From an uncultured Desulfovibrionaceae bacterium (GTDB taxonomy: Bacteria > Desulfobacterota > Desulfovibrionia > Desulfovibrionales > Desulfovibrionaceae): DNA of 64,000 nucleotides. Shown one piece after another: positions 35,525 through 44,599 of this stretch. The DNA lies in assembly GCA_949299515.1 (NCBI GenBank), contig CASGAP010000012.1, positions 1 through 64,000 on the forward strand. Direction: 5' to 3'. The translations under genes were made by a program, and so were the position numbers. Position 1 is the first letter of the stretch. Each line of letters begins with the position of its first letter. Below the pieces are notes generated by a model that was given only the letters and a program-made list of their open reading frames with translations, was not told the origin of the DNA and ran no database searches.

Positions 35525-36838
35525 ATGAACAATTTGACTCCCCGTGAAATTGTAACGGAATTGGATAAATATATAGTCGGACAGGAGCAGGCAAAAAAAA
35601 TGGTGGCCATTGCCGTCAGAAACCGCTGGCGCAGGCAAAAGCTCGATCCGAAAATGCGCGATGAAATTGCTCCCAAAAATATAATTTTAATGGGGCCTAC
35701 GGGCGTGGGCAAAACAGAAATAGCCCGCAGGCTTGCCAAGCTGACCGGAGCCCCATTCATTAAGGTTGAAGCCACAAAATATACGGAAGTCGGCTATGTC
35801 GGCCGTGATGTGGAATCCATGATACGCGATTTGCTGGATCTTGGCATTAAGCTTATCCGTGACGAAGAAAACCAACGCGTAAAAACGCAGGCGGAAAAAG
35901 CAGCGGAAGAACGGCTGCTGGATTTGCTGCTGCCGCATAATTCCGGCGAAGGCAGCCGCGAAACAACACGGGAAAAGCTGCGCAATCTTTGGCATTTGGG
36001 ACATTTGGACAATCATGAAGTGGAAATCGAAGTCAAGGAAAACGCGCCGCAGATTGATATGTTCGCCATGCCCGGCATGGATCAGATAGGCGATCAGATC
36101 AAGTCGCTTATGGGTAAAATTTCACCCGCAAAAACACAGAGAAAGCGTGTAAAAACAAAAGCGGCTTTTGAAATTTTGCTGCAGCAGGAATCCGAAAAGC
36201 TCATTGATGAAGACAAGCTTATCGAAATTGCCAAGGAACGCGTGGAGCAAAGCGGCATTGTATTTATCGACGAAATAGACAAAGTGGCAAGTTCCGCAAG
36301 TTCCCAAAGAAATTCCGACGTATCCCGCGAGGGAGTGCAGCGCGATCTTCTGCCCATTGTGGAGGGCAGCACGGTCAACACCAAATACGGCATGGTCAAG
36401 ACCGACCATATTCTTTTTATAGCCGCAGGCGCATTCCATTTCAGTAAACCCTCTGATTTAATTCCTGAACTGCAGGGACGTTTTCCGCTGCGCGTGGAAC
36501 TGCAGGCACTCGGTAAAGACGAATTTTACCGTATTTTGACAGAACCCGACAATTCCCTGCAGAAGCAGTACACTGCCTTGCTGCAGACAGAAGACGTACA
36601 GCTTTCCTTTACGGAGGACGGTTTGCAGGAAATTGCCGCCTTTGCCGAAGAAATCAATGCCGAATCCGAAAATATCGGGGCAAGGCGCCTGTATACCATT
36701 TTGGAAAAAATCCTTGCGGATATTTCTTTTGAAGCGCCGGAACGCAAATATCAGCATATTGTCATTAATAGGGAATATGTCAGCGAACATTTGCAGGATG
36801 TTCGGGAAGACAAGGATTTAAGCCAGTACATTCTCTAA
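35525..36838 (+). CDS. hslU: HslUV protease ATPase subunit HslU
   Basis: A 437-residue AAA+ unfoldase of the HslVU (ClpYQ) protease. It opens [20 protein letters not shown], with Walker [17 protein letters not shown] near 55-70, the pore motif GYVGRD near 90, Walker [12 protein letters not shown] near 248, and the C-terminal ISFEAPE segment. The length fits the family. The peptidase gene hslV, usually adjacent, is not in this window. The start is ATG 35525, behind AAAGGA, 23 bp after the sirtuin stop. Confidence 0.97.
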   Translation: MNNLTPREIVTELDKYIVGQEQAKKMVAIAVRNRWRRQKLDPKMRDEIAPKNIILMGPTGVGKTEIARRLAKLTGAPFIKVEATKYTEVGYVGRDVESMIRDLLDLGIKLIRDEENQRVKTQAEKAAEERLLDLLLPHNSGEGSRETTREKLRNLWHLGHLDNHEVEIEVKENAPQIDMFAMPGMDQIGDQIKSLMGKISPAKTQRKRVKTKAAFEILLQQESEKLIDEDKLIEIAKERVEQSGIVFIDEIDKVASSASSQRNSDVSREGVQRDLLPIVEGSTVNTKYGMVKTDHILFIAAGAFHFSKPSDLIPELQGRFPLRVELQALGKDEFYRILTEPDNSLQKQYTALLQTEDVQLSFTEDGLQEIAAFAEEINAESENIGARRLYTILEKILADISFEAPERKYQHIVINREYVSEHLQDVREDKDLSQYIL

Positions 36839-36854
36839 ACCGGGCAAATTTCGT

Positions 36855-38345
36855 ATGCAGGAAACAGTAACTGTGTTTTTGACCGGCATGAGCCATGACG
36901 GCAGGGCTGCGGGAAAAATTGACGATATGTCTTCTTTGCGGCACGGTCAGACTGTTTTTGTGGAAAATGCCGTTGCTGGGCAAAAAGTGCGTGCCGCTGT
37001 TACGGCGGACAAGAAAAATTTTTTGGAAGCCGTCTGCACGGAAGTTCTTGAACAGTCGCCGCATTATGCAGAAGCAATCTGTCCGCATCATGCTGAATGC
37101 GGGGGCTGTTCCTGGCAGCATCTGCAGTATGACGAACAGCTCAGGCAAAAAGAACTGTTCGTAAAAAATGCCCTGCGCCGTTTGGGCAATATCCGGGAGT
37201 CGGATTTTGCACAGCACTGCCTGCCTGTACTGTCTTGCAAAGAACTGTCCGATACCGGGGAAAATCCGCAGGATAACACGCTGCGCTACCGTAATAAAAT
37301 GGAATTTGCCTTTGCTTTTTGCCAGGGCCGCCTCAAGCTTGGCCTGCGCAGAAAAAACAGTCATGATATTGCGGAAGTGACGGAATGCCGTCTTATGCCG
37401 CGGCAGGCCATGCTGATTATCGAGGCTTTGCGCCAAGTACTGCGGGACTTTGATCTGCCGTTTTATCGTTATGCGGTGGTGCGGCATTTTCAGGATACAT
37501 GGACGCTTGAACTGATTACGTATCCTTTTTCCGAAAAAAACAAACAAGCCGAAAAGCAGAGCATGGAACGGTGCAGTGATGCGGTGCGGCATTTGGTCAG
37601 CGGGCTTGTCCACGGTATACGCAAATCCAAAACCGATGTGGCGTATGCCGAGCATACCGCCAATGAATACGGCAATGCGCAGCTCATGCAGCGTTTGTGT
37701 TTTGCCGGGCATGATACTTTATATAAATTAGGCAGCCGTGCTTTTTTTCAGGTCAATACGGCAATGGCACAGCTTCTTTACGGTGTGGTGCAGGATTTTG
37801 CCAAATGCGTTCTTCCTGAAAAAAACAGCCATGTTTGGGATTTCTACTGCGGGGTCGGTTCCATAGGGCTTTCTCTTGCGCCTTTTTGCGAGCATAACGA
37901 TAAACAGCCTGTTTTTTCGCGGTATTCGGCGCTGGTGACGGAGTATTCCGGATTTCTTTATAAAAAACCGCTGCTTATCGGTGCCGAAGCCGTTGAAAGT
38001 GCCGTTCTTTTGGCCGAGGAAAATGCCTGTCTCAATAACTGCGGTTTTGCCCGCTTTGAATGTTGTGCCGGAAAGGATATCGGTAAATTTTTTAAGCGTT
38101 TTTCTTTGCCGCACTTGCTTATCCTTGATCCTCCGCGCGCCGGCATCGAAGCAGAAGCTTTGGCGGCTATTCTGCGTTTTTTACCGCCGTATCTCATTTT
38201 AGTATCCTGCAATGCGGCGACTCTTGCCAGGGATTTAGGCAAACTTGTTTCGGCTTATCGGATTTTGGCTGTACAGCCCGTGGATTTGTTTCCGCATACG
38301 CCGCACGTGGAAACTGTAGTTTTGCTGTCCAAAGCCGGACTTTAA
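36855..38345 (+). CDS. 23S rRNA (uracil-5-)-methyltransferase, RlmD/TrmA family
   Basis: 496 residues. An N-terminal TRAM-like segment (about 1-60; GMSHDGRAAGKID, VAGQKVRA) is followed by the iron-sulfur cysteines in CPHHAECGGCSWQHLQYDEQ (near 76-95). The SAM fold has FYCGVGSIGLSLAP near 335 and LLILDPPRAGIEAEAL near 425. The catalytic cysteine lies in LVSCNAATLARD near 450, and FPHTPHVETVVLL closes the fold. It methylates a uracil in 23S rRNA (RlmD) or a close relative. It follows hslU by 16 bp. Confidence 0.9.
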   Translation: MQETVTVFLTGMSHDGRAAGKIDDMSSLRHGQTVFVENAVAGQKVRAAVTADKKNFLEAVCTEVLEQSPHYAEAICPHHAECGGCSWQHLQYDEQLRQKELFVKNALRRLGNIRESDFAQHCLPVLSCKELSDTGENPQDNTLRYRNKMEFAFAFCQGRLKLGLRRKNSHDIAEVTECRLMPRQAMLIIEALRQVLRDFDLPFYRYAVVRHFQDTWTLELITYPFSEKNKQAEKQSMERCSDAVRHLVSGLVHGIRKSKTDVAYAEHTANEYGNAQLMQRLCFAGHDTLYKLGSRAFFQVNTAMAQLLYGVVQDFAKCVLPEKNSHVWDFYCGVGSIGLSLAPFCEHNDKQPVFSRYSALVTEYSGFLYKKPLLIGAEAVESAVLLAEENACLNNCGFARFECCAGKDIGKFFKRFSLPHLLILDPPRAGIEAEALAAILRFLPPYLILVSCNAATLARDLGKLVSAYRILAVQPVDLFPHTPHVETVVLLSKAGL

Positions 38346-38552
38346 CGTATTCATTTTGATAATGGTTTTTTTGTCCGTTATTATCCTGTATTAATGAATT
38401 GCAGAATTTTTTCCTGCTGTGCCAAAACCGTTTGAAATCAGATTTTAAAATAAATAATTTTAAAATGAAAATTAATTTCACTTAATTTAAAAAATACTAT
38501 ATGCTCTTATCAAGATATGAAATTGATATGCATAATCATTAGAGAGGGGCAT

Positions 38553-39458
38553 ATGGATTTAAAGCAGTTGGAATATTTTGTGATAGCCTGCGAAAAGAAA
38601 AGTTTTAATAAAACCGCAGAATGTTTATGCACAACCCAGCCTAATGTCAGCAAAATTATTTTGTCGCTTGAAAAAGAACTTGGCAGAAAGCTTTTTGAAC
38701 GGACAAGCAAAGGGCTGATTATTACGCCTTACGGTGCCGCAATGCAGGAGCATGCCCATATTATTTTGAAAAATACGGGAATAATCCATGAAATGGCGGA
38801 TAAGCATAAAGGGAAGAAATTCAGCATAGCCACATATATCGGCTGCGATCTTTCCGAACTGTTTGTTAATTTTATAAAAAACGAAAATCAGTTTCATTAT
38901 AATTTGGAGCACAGGCAGGGCACGGCCGAAGAAATATGCAATGCCGTATCTGCAGGAATGTCGGATTTGGGGCTTGTTTATTATGCGCAGAAAAAAGCGG
39001 AGCTTTTTCGGCATGTACTGAACCATAAAAAGCTGGAATTTCATTTTCTTTGCAGCAGGCAGCTCTGCGTATTCATGGGGGAGAACAATTCTTTGTATGA
39101 TAAAGAGCAGATAGAGGAAAGCGAACTGAAAAAACTGAAGTTTATCCGTTCCGTAAGGGATTATTATGATGTGTCCCTGCATTTTAATATTGTTTCTTTA
39201 AGTTCTTTGGACGTAAAGGCGTTGTGTTATCCGTTTTTTACGTCAACTGACACAGATTCCCTGCATTTTTTGCAGGAAACAAATTTATGTGATCTGAATT
39301 TGGATATTTTACAGGAAAAGACAAAAAAATATCCCATAAAGGCACTGCCCGTGCAGTCCGTCAATGCCCTTATGGAAGTCGGTTTTGTGACGCTGCAGAA
39401 CACCAAGCTGAACGAAACCGCAAAAAATTTTATGCGCCTGCTTGCCGGCAGAATATAG
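38553..39458 (+). CDS. LysR-family transcriptional regulator
   Basis: 301 residues. The N-terminal winged helix is MDLKQLEYFVIACEKKSFNKTAECLCTTQPNVSKIILSLEKEL, shown here only by its key segments: LEYFVIACEKKSF, TTQPNVSKII and LGRKLFERTSKGL. A periplasmic-binding-like effector domain follows (about 90-300). ATG 38553 lies after AGAGAGGGG; an earlier ATG at 38517 has no site. It is convergent with the NagZ-like gene, with no gap. The target is unknown. Confidence 0.9.
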   Translation: MDLKQLEYFVIACEKKSFNKTAECLCTTQPNVSKIILSLEKELGRKLFERTSKGLIITPYGAAMQEHAHIILKNTGIIHEMADKHKGKKFSIATYIGCDLSELFVNFIKNENQFHYNLEHRQGTAEEICNAVSAGMSDLGLVYYAQKKAELFRHVLNHKKLEFHFLCSRQLCVFMGENNSLYDKEQIEESELKKLKFIRSVRDYYDVSLHFNIVSLSSLDVKALCYPFFTSTDTDSLHFLQETNLCDLNLDILQEKTKKYPIKALPVQSVNALMEVGFVTLQNTKLNETAKNFMRLLAGRI

Positions 39459-40589
39459 TTACTGCAGGTAAGAAGATTTCAGCCTGCGTATTCTGTACCA
39501 GGATTCCTGTATTCTTTTTGCGGAAATTTTTCCTTCGGCCACAAGTTCCTGTATGCAGGCATAGGCTTTTTCGGGAAGTTTGGGATCGTATTTAAAATTA
39601 TTGCTGAAAAGCAGAATGTCGTTTCCTGCGGTTATGGCCTTGTATATGCTTTCTTTTAAAGAGTAGTGGTTGACTATGGCGCCCATCTGCATATCGTCGG
39701 TAATGACTACGCCGCCGAATTTCAGGCGTCCGCGCAGAAGTTTGGTGATCGCGTTATAGGAAAGGCTTGCGGGTACATCGTCCAGATTTTTGTGGTATAC
39801 ATGGCCTATCATGATCATTCCGTCATATTCTTTGTCGATAAATCTGGTATACGGCAGCAGTTCTTTGTCCTGCCAGGCTGCCGTTATGTCGGTAAAGCCT
39901 TTATGCGTGTCTTTAAGGGCATTGCCGTGCCCCGGAAAATGCTTGAGCGTCGGCACAATGCCGTTTTTTTTCATGGCTTTTGCATAGGCGTAGGCATGAT
40001 TTATGGTTTCCAGCGCCGTTTCGTGAAAAGCCCGGCCTTTGGCGCCTATGGCAGGTGAGTTGGGATTGTGCAGATCCACGCAGGGCGCAAAATTGACGTT
40101 AAAGCCGCATTCTTTCAGCTCAAGGGCAATTTTTTTTGCGGTTTGATAGGTGTGTTCGTCGTCCTGTTTTCCGAGTTCGTAGGCAGTGGGGTAATCCGTA
40201 AAGCCGTTTTTGCTGCTTAAGCGCTGTACTTTTCCGCCTTCTTGGTCAACGGCCGTAAACAGCGGATATTTGCTTGCGGCTTTCAGTTCGCTTATTAAGG
40301 AAATAATTTGTTTTTTCTCTGCCAGATTATACGGTACGATGTTGCCGTGGGTGTAAAAAAGGATAATCCCGCCGGCTTTTCCCTGTTCCAGCATTTTCTG
40401 TATTTCCGGATCTTCGGCAAGGCTTTGGCCGCGCATACCGAACATAAGCATTTGTCCTATCATTGCGTCCAGACTGCCGTCGATTTCCTGATAGAGCTTT
40501 TCATTTTGAAGATTTTCCGCATTGTCGGCACGGGCTGGCTGCGGCAGTAAAGCAAGCAGAACAAGAAATGCATAAAACAGTTTTTTCAT
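39459..40589 (-). CDS. Beta-N-acetylhexosaminidase-like glycoside hydrolase (GH3, NagZ type)
   Basis: 376 residues with a signal peptide (MKKLFYAFLVLLALLPQPARA, cut near 21), so it is exported. GH3 landmarks are TAVDQEGGKVQRL near 112, KHFPGHGNALKDTHKG near 215 with the loop histidine acting as acid/base in NagZ, and the nucleophile aspartate in GVVITDDMQMGAI near 295. It removes N-acetylglucosamine from peptidoglycan fragments. Cytosolic NagZ lacks a signal peptide, so this is a periplasmic or lipoprotein-like variant. ATG 40589 is preferred, 7 bp after AAGGA. Confidence 0.88.
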   Translation of the reverse strand: MKKLFYAFLVLLALLPQPARADNAENLQNEKLYQEIDGSLDAMIGQMLMFGMRGQSLAEDPEIQKMLEQGKAGGIILFYTHGNIVPYNLAEKKQIISLISELKAASKYPLFTAVDQEGGKVQRLSSKNGFTDYPTAYELGKQDDEHTYQTAKKIALELKECGFNVNFAPCVDLHNPNSPAIGAKGRAFHETALETINHAYAYAKAMKKNGIVPTLKHFPGHGNALKDTHKGFTDITAAWQDKELLPYTRFIDKEYDGMIMIGHVYHKNLDDVPASLSYNAITKLLRGRLKFGGVVITDDMQMGAIVNHYSLKESIYKAITAGNDILLFSNNFKYDPKLPEKAYACIQELVAEGKISAKRIQESWYRIRRLKSSYLQ

Positions 40590-40681
40590 GGGCATATCCT
40601 TATTGATTTTCTATACGGTATGACTATACTTTTTTATTGGCATTGTAAATAATCTTTTGTATACTGCTTTTGAGGTTTTTT

Positions 40682-41620
40682 ATGAAAAAAATTATTTTGG
40701 CCTGCTGTATGGCTTTTTTGTTTCCGTATGCGGCAGCTGCGCAGACTCACATTAAAATTGGCACCATGCCTGCGGCTGATTCTGTTTTGCTCTATGCAGC
40801 AAAAGAAGACGGCATTTTTGAAAAAAACGGGCTTGATGTTGAAATAGTTCCCTTTCAAAGTGCCATAGAACTCGGAGCTGCCATGCGCAGCGGAGCCATT
40901 GACGCATATTTTACCTGTATTGTTAATGCTGTAATTCAGCACGTCAGCGGCACGCCGCAAACCATAATCGCCACGACTTCTTACGCCCGTCCCGATCAGC
41001 GCCATTTCGGTCTGGTGGTTTCTCCGAAAAAACAGATTAAAAGCCTTGATGAACTGCAGGGAAAAACCGTGGCAGTAGGAAAAGATACCATAGTGGATTT
41101 TTTGCTGACGCAGTTTTTGGAAAGCAGAAACATACCGGATACCGATTTGGAAAAGGGTTTTGTTAAACGTCAGGATATCCGTTCCGTTGCCATGCGTCTG
41201 CAGCTTTTAATGGCGGGGCAGCTTGACGCCGCGCTTTTGCCCGAACCGCTTGTTACCGTATTGGAAAGCAGAGGGGCCTCGGTTTTGCTTGACGATACCA
41301 ATCTGCGTATGCCGCTGGCCGTGATTTCCTGTTCAAAAGCCAAATTAACCGAAGACATTTACCGTGCTCTGCGTCTTGCTTTGGATGAAAGCGCTGACAA
41401 AATTAATGCCGATCCCGAAAAATACAAGCAAATCATGGTTAAGTACAAGCTGCTTTCGCCGCAGGTTCGGGAACAGTATGTTATGCTGACCTTTGATAAG
41501 GCCAATACTCCCTGTTATCTTCCGACAGAACAGGAAATTGACGTGTATCTGCAGTGGCTCGGCGCACGGAAACTGATTCCCGCAAAAACCGATCCGGCAG
41601 AACTGTTGCCTGCATTTTAA
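40682..41620 (+). CDS. ABC transporter substrate-binding protein (NitT/TauT, NMT1/SsuA-like)
   Basis: 312 residues with a signal peptide (MKKIILACCMAFLFPYAAAA, cut near 20-21). The SsuA/NMT1-like fold is shown by IGTMPAADSVLLYAAKEDGIFEKNGLDVEIV, here cited only by ADSVLLYAAKEDGIF and GLDVEIVPFQS, plus GKTVAVGKDTIVDFLL near 120 and LMAGQLDAALLPEPLV near 170. It is first of three genes with ATPase and permease, forming a complete importer. The substrate could be a nitrogen, sulfur or pyrimidine compound; the sequence does not decide. Confidence 0.9.
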   Translation: MKKIILACCMAFLFPYAAAAQTHIKIGTMPAADSVLLYAAKEDGIFEKNGLDVEIVPFQSAIELGAAMRSGAIDAYFTCIVNAVIQHVSGTPQTIIATTSYARPDQRHFGLVVSPKKQIKSLDELQGKTVAVGKDTIVDFLLTQFLESRNIPDTDLEKGFVKRQDIRSVAMRLQLLMAGQLDAALLPEPLVTVLESRGASVLLDDTNLRMPLAVISCSKAKLTEDIYRALRLALDESADKINADPEKYKQIMVKYKLLSPQVREQYVMLTFDKANTPCYLPTEQEIDVYLQWLGARKLIPAKTDPAELLPAF

Positions 41621-41636
41621 TATTGGCTGTATTTTT

Positions 41637-42443
41637 ATGGCAGAAAACTGTTTAGTTGCGGCAGAACGGCATATGGCCGGCATAAGCGCCGAATGTTTAT
41701 GCAAACGGTACGGGCATTTCTCCGTGCTTGAAAATATTTCTTTTTCTCTGCCGCCGGGGAAGAGTCTGTCGGTTATCGGCAAGTCAGGCTGCGGCAAAAG
41801 CACGCTTCTGTCCATTTTGGCGCAGCTGCAGCCCTGTACGGGCGGTACTGTGCATTTTACCGCCGAAAACGGGTTATCTTTTTTTGATACATACAAAAGA
41901 ATGCCGCGTTTATCCTATGTTCTGCAGGAATACGGGCTCTTTCCGTGGAAAACGGCCTATGAAAATTTGGCTTTGCCGCTGCAGATAGTTAACTGCGGCA
42001 AAGCGGAAATTCGGGAAAAAATTACAGCTTTGCTTGAAGAACTGAATTTGCAGGAAACCGCGAAACGCTATCCGTGCGAGCTTTCTGGCGGGCAAAAACA
42101 GCGGCTTGCCCTTGGCAGGGCGTTGATTTCGAAGCCTGAAATTATTTTGCTGGACGAACCGTTTTCTAGCGTGGACGCCATTAACCGCGAATATTTGCAG
42201 AACCTTATTTTGTCGCTGTGGAAAAAGTATCGTTTTACGTTTGTGCTGGTGACGCACAGCGTAAGCGAAGCCGTATATCTTGGCAGCGGTATTTTGTCGT
42301 TGGCGAAATTTGCCGAAAACAGGCCCGTTCAGCAGACATATTTTGAAAATCCGTTTTTTGCGGAAGATGATATGCGGGAGCATAAGGAGTTTTTTGAGTT
42401 GTGCAAAACGGTACAGCATTCATTATCGGACGGTTATGAATAA
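41637..42443 (+). CDS. ABC transporter ATP-binding protein (NitT/TauT type)
   Basis: 268 residues. Walker A IGKSGCGKSTLL is near 53, the Q-loop VLQEYGLFPWKT near 95 (the LFPW form is typical of SsuB/TauB/NrtD), the signature LSGGQKQRLALGRAL near 145, Walker B IILLDEPFSSVD near 167, and the H-loop VTHSVSEA near 205. It powers the adjacent permease from the cytosolic side. Start ATG 41637 is 16 bp after the binding-protein gene; ATG 41673 is an alternative. It overlaps the permease by 8 bp. Confidence 0.95.
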   Translation: MAENCLVAAERHMAGISAECLCKRYGHFSVLENISFSLPPGKSLSVIGKSGCGKSTLLSILAQLQPCTGGTVHFTAENGLSFFDTYKRMPRLSYVLQEYGLFPWKTAYENLALPLQIVNCGKAEIREKITALLEELNLQETAKRYPCELSGGQKQRLALGRALISKPEIILLDEPFSSVDAINREYLQNLILSLWKKYRFTFVLVTHSVSEAVYLGSGILSLAKFAENRPVQQTYFENPFFAEDDMREHKEFFELCKTVQHSLSDGYE

Positions 42444-43224
42444 GATACGCTATCTTTTAAAATATATTCTGACGGCTGCGGTATTGGGGGCGCTTTGGCA
42501 GGCGGGAGCCGTTTATTTTGGGGAATATATTCTCCCGAAACCGCTTGATGTGCTTGTATATGCTTTTTCCTTTGTGCGCGAAGAAGAGTTTTTGCGGCAT
42601 TTTCTGTCCAGCGCATACAGGGTCTGCCTCGGACTTTTTCTGTCCTTTGTTTTGGCGTTTCCCCTCGGACTGTATATGGGCTATAAAAAACGTTTCGACG
42701 GTTTTTTTGCGCCCTTTGTTTTTTTGACGTATCCCGTGCCGAAAATCGTGTTTTTGCCTGTGTTGTTTCTTATCTGCGGCATAGGTGATTTTTCGCGCAT
42801 TCTGCTGATCGTGCTGACGGTTTCGTATCAGATAACCGTTGTTACCAGGGCAAGCGTCCGCAGTCTTGACAGAAAATATTTTGATTCTTTTAAATCTTTG
42901 CTTCCGCTTACCGCGCAGGATGGACGGAAAAAGCATTTCAGACTGCAGAAGCTTGTGCATTTGCTTGTTCCCGCGGCTTTGCCGTCGGCGCTGACGGCTC
43001 TGCGTCTTGCTTCGGGTACGGCCATTGCCGTGCTTTTTATGGCAGAATCGTTTGCCACCCAGGAAGGCTTGGGGTTTTTAATTATGGATTCCTGGGGAAG
43101 GGGCGATACTTTGCCTATGTTCACAGGAATATTAAGTTTATGCATACTCGGCATTATGCTGTATGAATTCTGCAATTTTCTGGAATACAGACTGTGCAGG
43201 TGGAATATGCTGCAGGCAAAATAA
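42436..43224 (+). CDS. ABC transporter permease (NitT/TauT type)
   Basis: 262 residues with six predicted membrane spans, of the SsuC/TauC binding-protein-dependent permease group. The coupling EAA-like loop lies around LVPAALPSALTALRLASGTAI near 180-200, cited as PAALPSALTALRL, followed by AESFATQEGLGFLI. ATG 42436 overlaps the ATPase stop as ATGAATAA, the usual coupled arrangement; a longer in-frame extension upstream is not membrane-like and lies inside the ATPase gene. Confidence 0.93.
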   Translation: MNKIRYLLKYILTAAVLGALWQAGAVYFGEYILPKPLDVLVYAFSFVREEEFLRHFLSSAYRVCLGLFLSFVLAFPLGLYMGYKKRFDGFFAPFVFLTYPVPKIVFLPVLFLICGIGDFSRILLIVLTVSYQITVVTRASVRSLDRKYFDSFKSLLPLTAQDGRKKHFRLQKLVHLLVPAALPSALTALRLASGTAIAVLFMAESFATQEGLGFLIMDSWGRGDTLPMFTGILSLCILGIMLYEFCNFLEYRLCRWNMLQAK

Positions 43225-43287
43225 AATTATTGTGTTTCGCGGAAAATCTACGTATGATATTTAAATCTTATTTTTGTGAGGTAATAC

Positions 43288-43821
43288 ATGGCTGTTGCTG
43301 TTGGACAAAGGATTGAAGCTCGCTGCACGCGCTGCAAGGACATTATGGGACACGTAGTTGTTGCCATGGTAAACGGAGAAATTGCCAAGGTGGAATGCTG
43401 TGCCTGCGGCAGTGTGCATAAATATCATGAATCGGCTAAGAAAAAAGAAAAGACGGAAGCAAAACCCGTGCGCGTACGCGCAGGCGAGGAACGCTCCGCG
43501 GCGGTTAAGGAATCCTGTGCCAGAACAGCCAGACCCCTGTCCGTGACAGAAAAAAAAGATCCCGTGAAAAAAACTGCGGTTTCCAAATCGGAAAAAGCAA
43601 ACCTGAAAAATCTGGAAGAACTGCAGGCACAATGGAAAGACAGAATGGTCAGTTATTCCGGCAATGCCAAGCCGTATTCCATGGACGCTGTTTTGTCTGC
43701 CGATGATTTTGTAGATCACGGCGTTTTCGGAGTCGGCATTGTGCTTGAAGTGTATCCGCCCAATAAAGCAGACATTTTGTTTTCAGCAGGCATAAAAAGT
43801 CTGCGCTGTACGTGTGCATAA
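43288..43821 (+). CDS. Zinc-ribbon protein with DUF3553/CarD-like C-terminus, function unknown
   Basis: 177 residues. An N-terminal zinc ribbon has CTRCKD and CCACGS (near 13 and 37). A long basic, low-complexity linker (about 50-105, rich in K, E and A) follows. The C-terminal 45 residues, FVDHGVFGVGIVLEVYPP then KADILFSAGIKSLRC, resemble the small beta domain of DUF3553/CarD-like proteins. It begins after GTGAGG and stands alone. A nucleic-acid-binding role is possible but not shown. Confidence 0.75.
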   Translation: MAVAVGQRIEARCTRCKDIMGHVVVAMVNGEIAKVECCACGSVHKYHESAKKKEKTEAKPVRVRAGEERSAAVKESCARTARPLSVTEKKDPVKKTAVSKSEKANLKNLEELQAQWKDRMVSYSGNAKPYSMDAVLSADDFVDHGVFGVGIVLEVYPPNKADILFSAGIKSLRCTCA

Positions 43822-43891
43822 TTTTTTTCCGTATTGACGGGCAGAAAAAAAACGGTTATTGTGTAGTTGAGTTTAAATACTCGGAGGAATT

Positions 43892-44194
43892 ATGTTTGTT
43901 TTAGGTAATGTCCTGCTGACTGTGGCAGGAATTTTAGGTTCCCTTATTACTCTGTATTCTTTTGTGATATTTATTGCCTGTATTTTATCCTGGGTCAATG
44001 CTGACCCGTACAATCCCATCGTGCGCATTATCAACACGCTGACCGAGCCTGTGCTGTACAGGATCAGAAGATATTTTCCGTTTGTAATGGTAGGCGGTTT
44101 GGATTTGTCTCCCATTCTGCTTATCATTTTTTTACAGTTGTTTGACGGTATCGTTATAGGCAGTCTTTATGATATGGCGATTACGCTGAAATAA
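43892..44194 (+). CDS. YggT family membrane protein
   Basis: 100 residues with two membrane segments and the YggT signature: LYSFVIFIACILSWVNADPYNPIVRIINTLTEP, of which SWVNADPYNPIV and LTEPVLYRIRRYFP are diagnostic, then GGLDLSPILLIIFLQ. The family is linked to osmotic tolerance and envelope or division gene clusters. It begins after CGGAGGAAT and precedes the DUF465 gene by 33 bp. Confidence 0.93.
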   Translation: MFVLGNVLLTVAGILGSLITLYSFVIFIACILSWVNADPYNPIVRIINTLTEPVLYRIRRYFPFVMVGGLDLSPILLIIFLQLFDGIVIGSLYDMAITLK

Positions 44195-44227
44195 AGGCAT
44201 AATTTCTAACCTCTAAAGGAGTGTGCT

Positions 44228-44446
44228 ATGCAAGCAGAAGAACTTAAACGTATTGAAGAGTTGGCCAAAACCGATGCTCAAGTGAAAGAGTTGTACGAAA
44301 AACACTCAGAATTGAAAAAAATCATTCAAAAATTGGAAGAAAAGCCGTATCATACTCCTGCTGAGGAAACTGAACTGAAAAATCTTAAAAAAGAAAAACT
44401 CGAAGTTAAAACAAATTTGTTAAGCTTGGTGGAAAGCAAAGCGTAA
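44228..44446 (+). CDS. DUF465 (YdcH-like) small coiled-coil protein
   Basis: 72 residues, almost entirely helical and charged: LYEKHSELKKIIQKLEEKP then LKKEKLEVKTNLLSLVE. This is the DUF465/YdcH pattern, small coiled coils of unknown function found widely in Proteobacteria. It starts after AAAGGAG and is followed directly by a strong terminator. Confidence 0.88.
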   Translation: MQAEELKRIEELAKTDAQVKELYEKHSELKKIIQKLEEKPYHTPAEETELKNLKKEKLEVKTNLLSLVESKA

Positions 44447-44484
44447 AAATTTTCTAACTTTCTAAAAACATTAGAAATTATAAA

Positions 44485-44512
44485 AACAACACTTGTAAAA
44501 AAAAGTGTTGTT
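44485..44512 (+). terminator. Terminator after the DUF465 gene
   Basis: Stem AACAACACTT/AAGTGTTGTT with a long T-run; it separates this gene from ilvB. Confidence 0.9.
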
Positions 44513-44599
44513 TTTTTTTTATAGTTTTGGCATAGTAACCAATTAATTGATTATGTTAATCAAGATGTTTTTAAACTTTTAGTGATTTCGAGGTTGATT

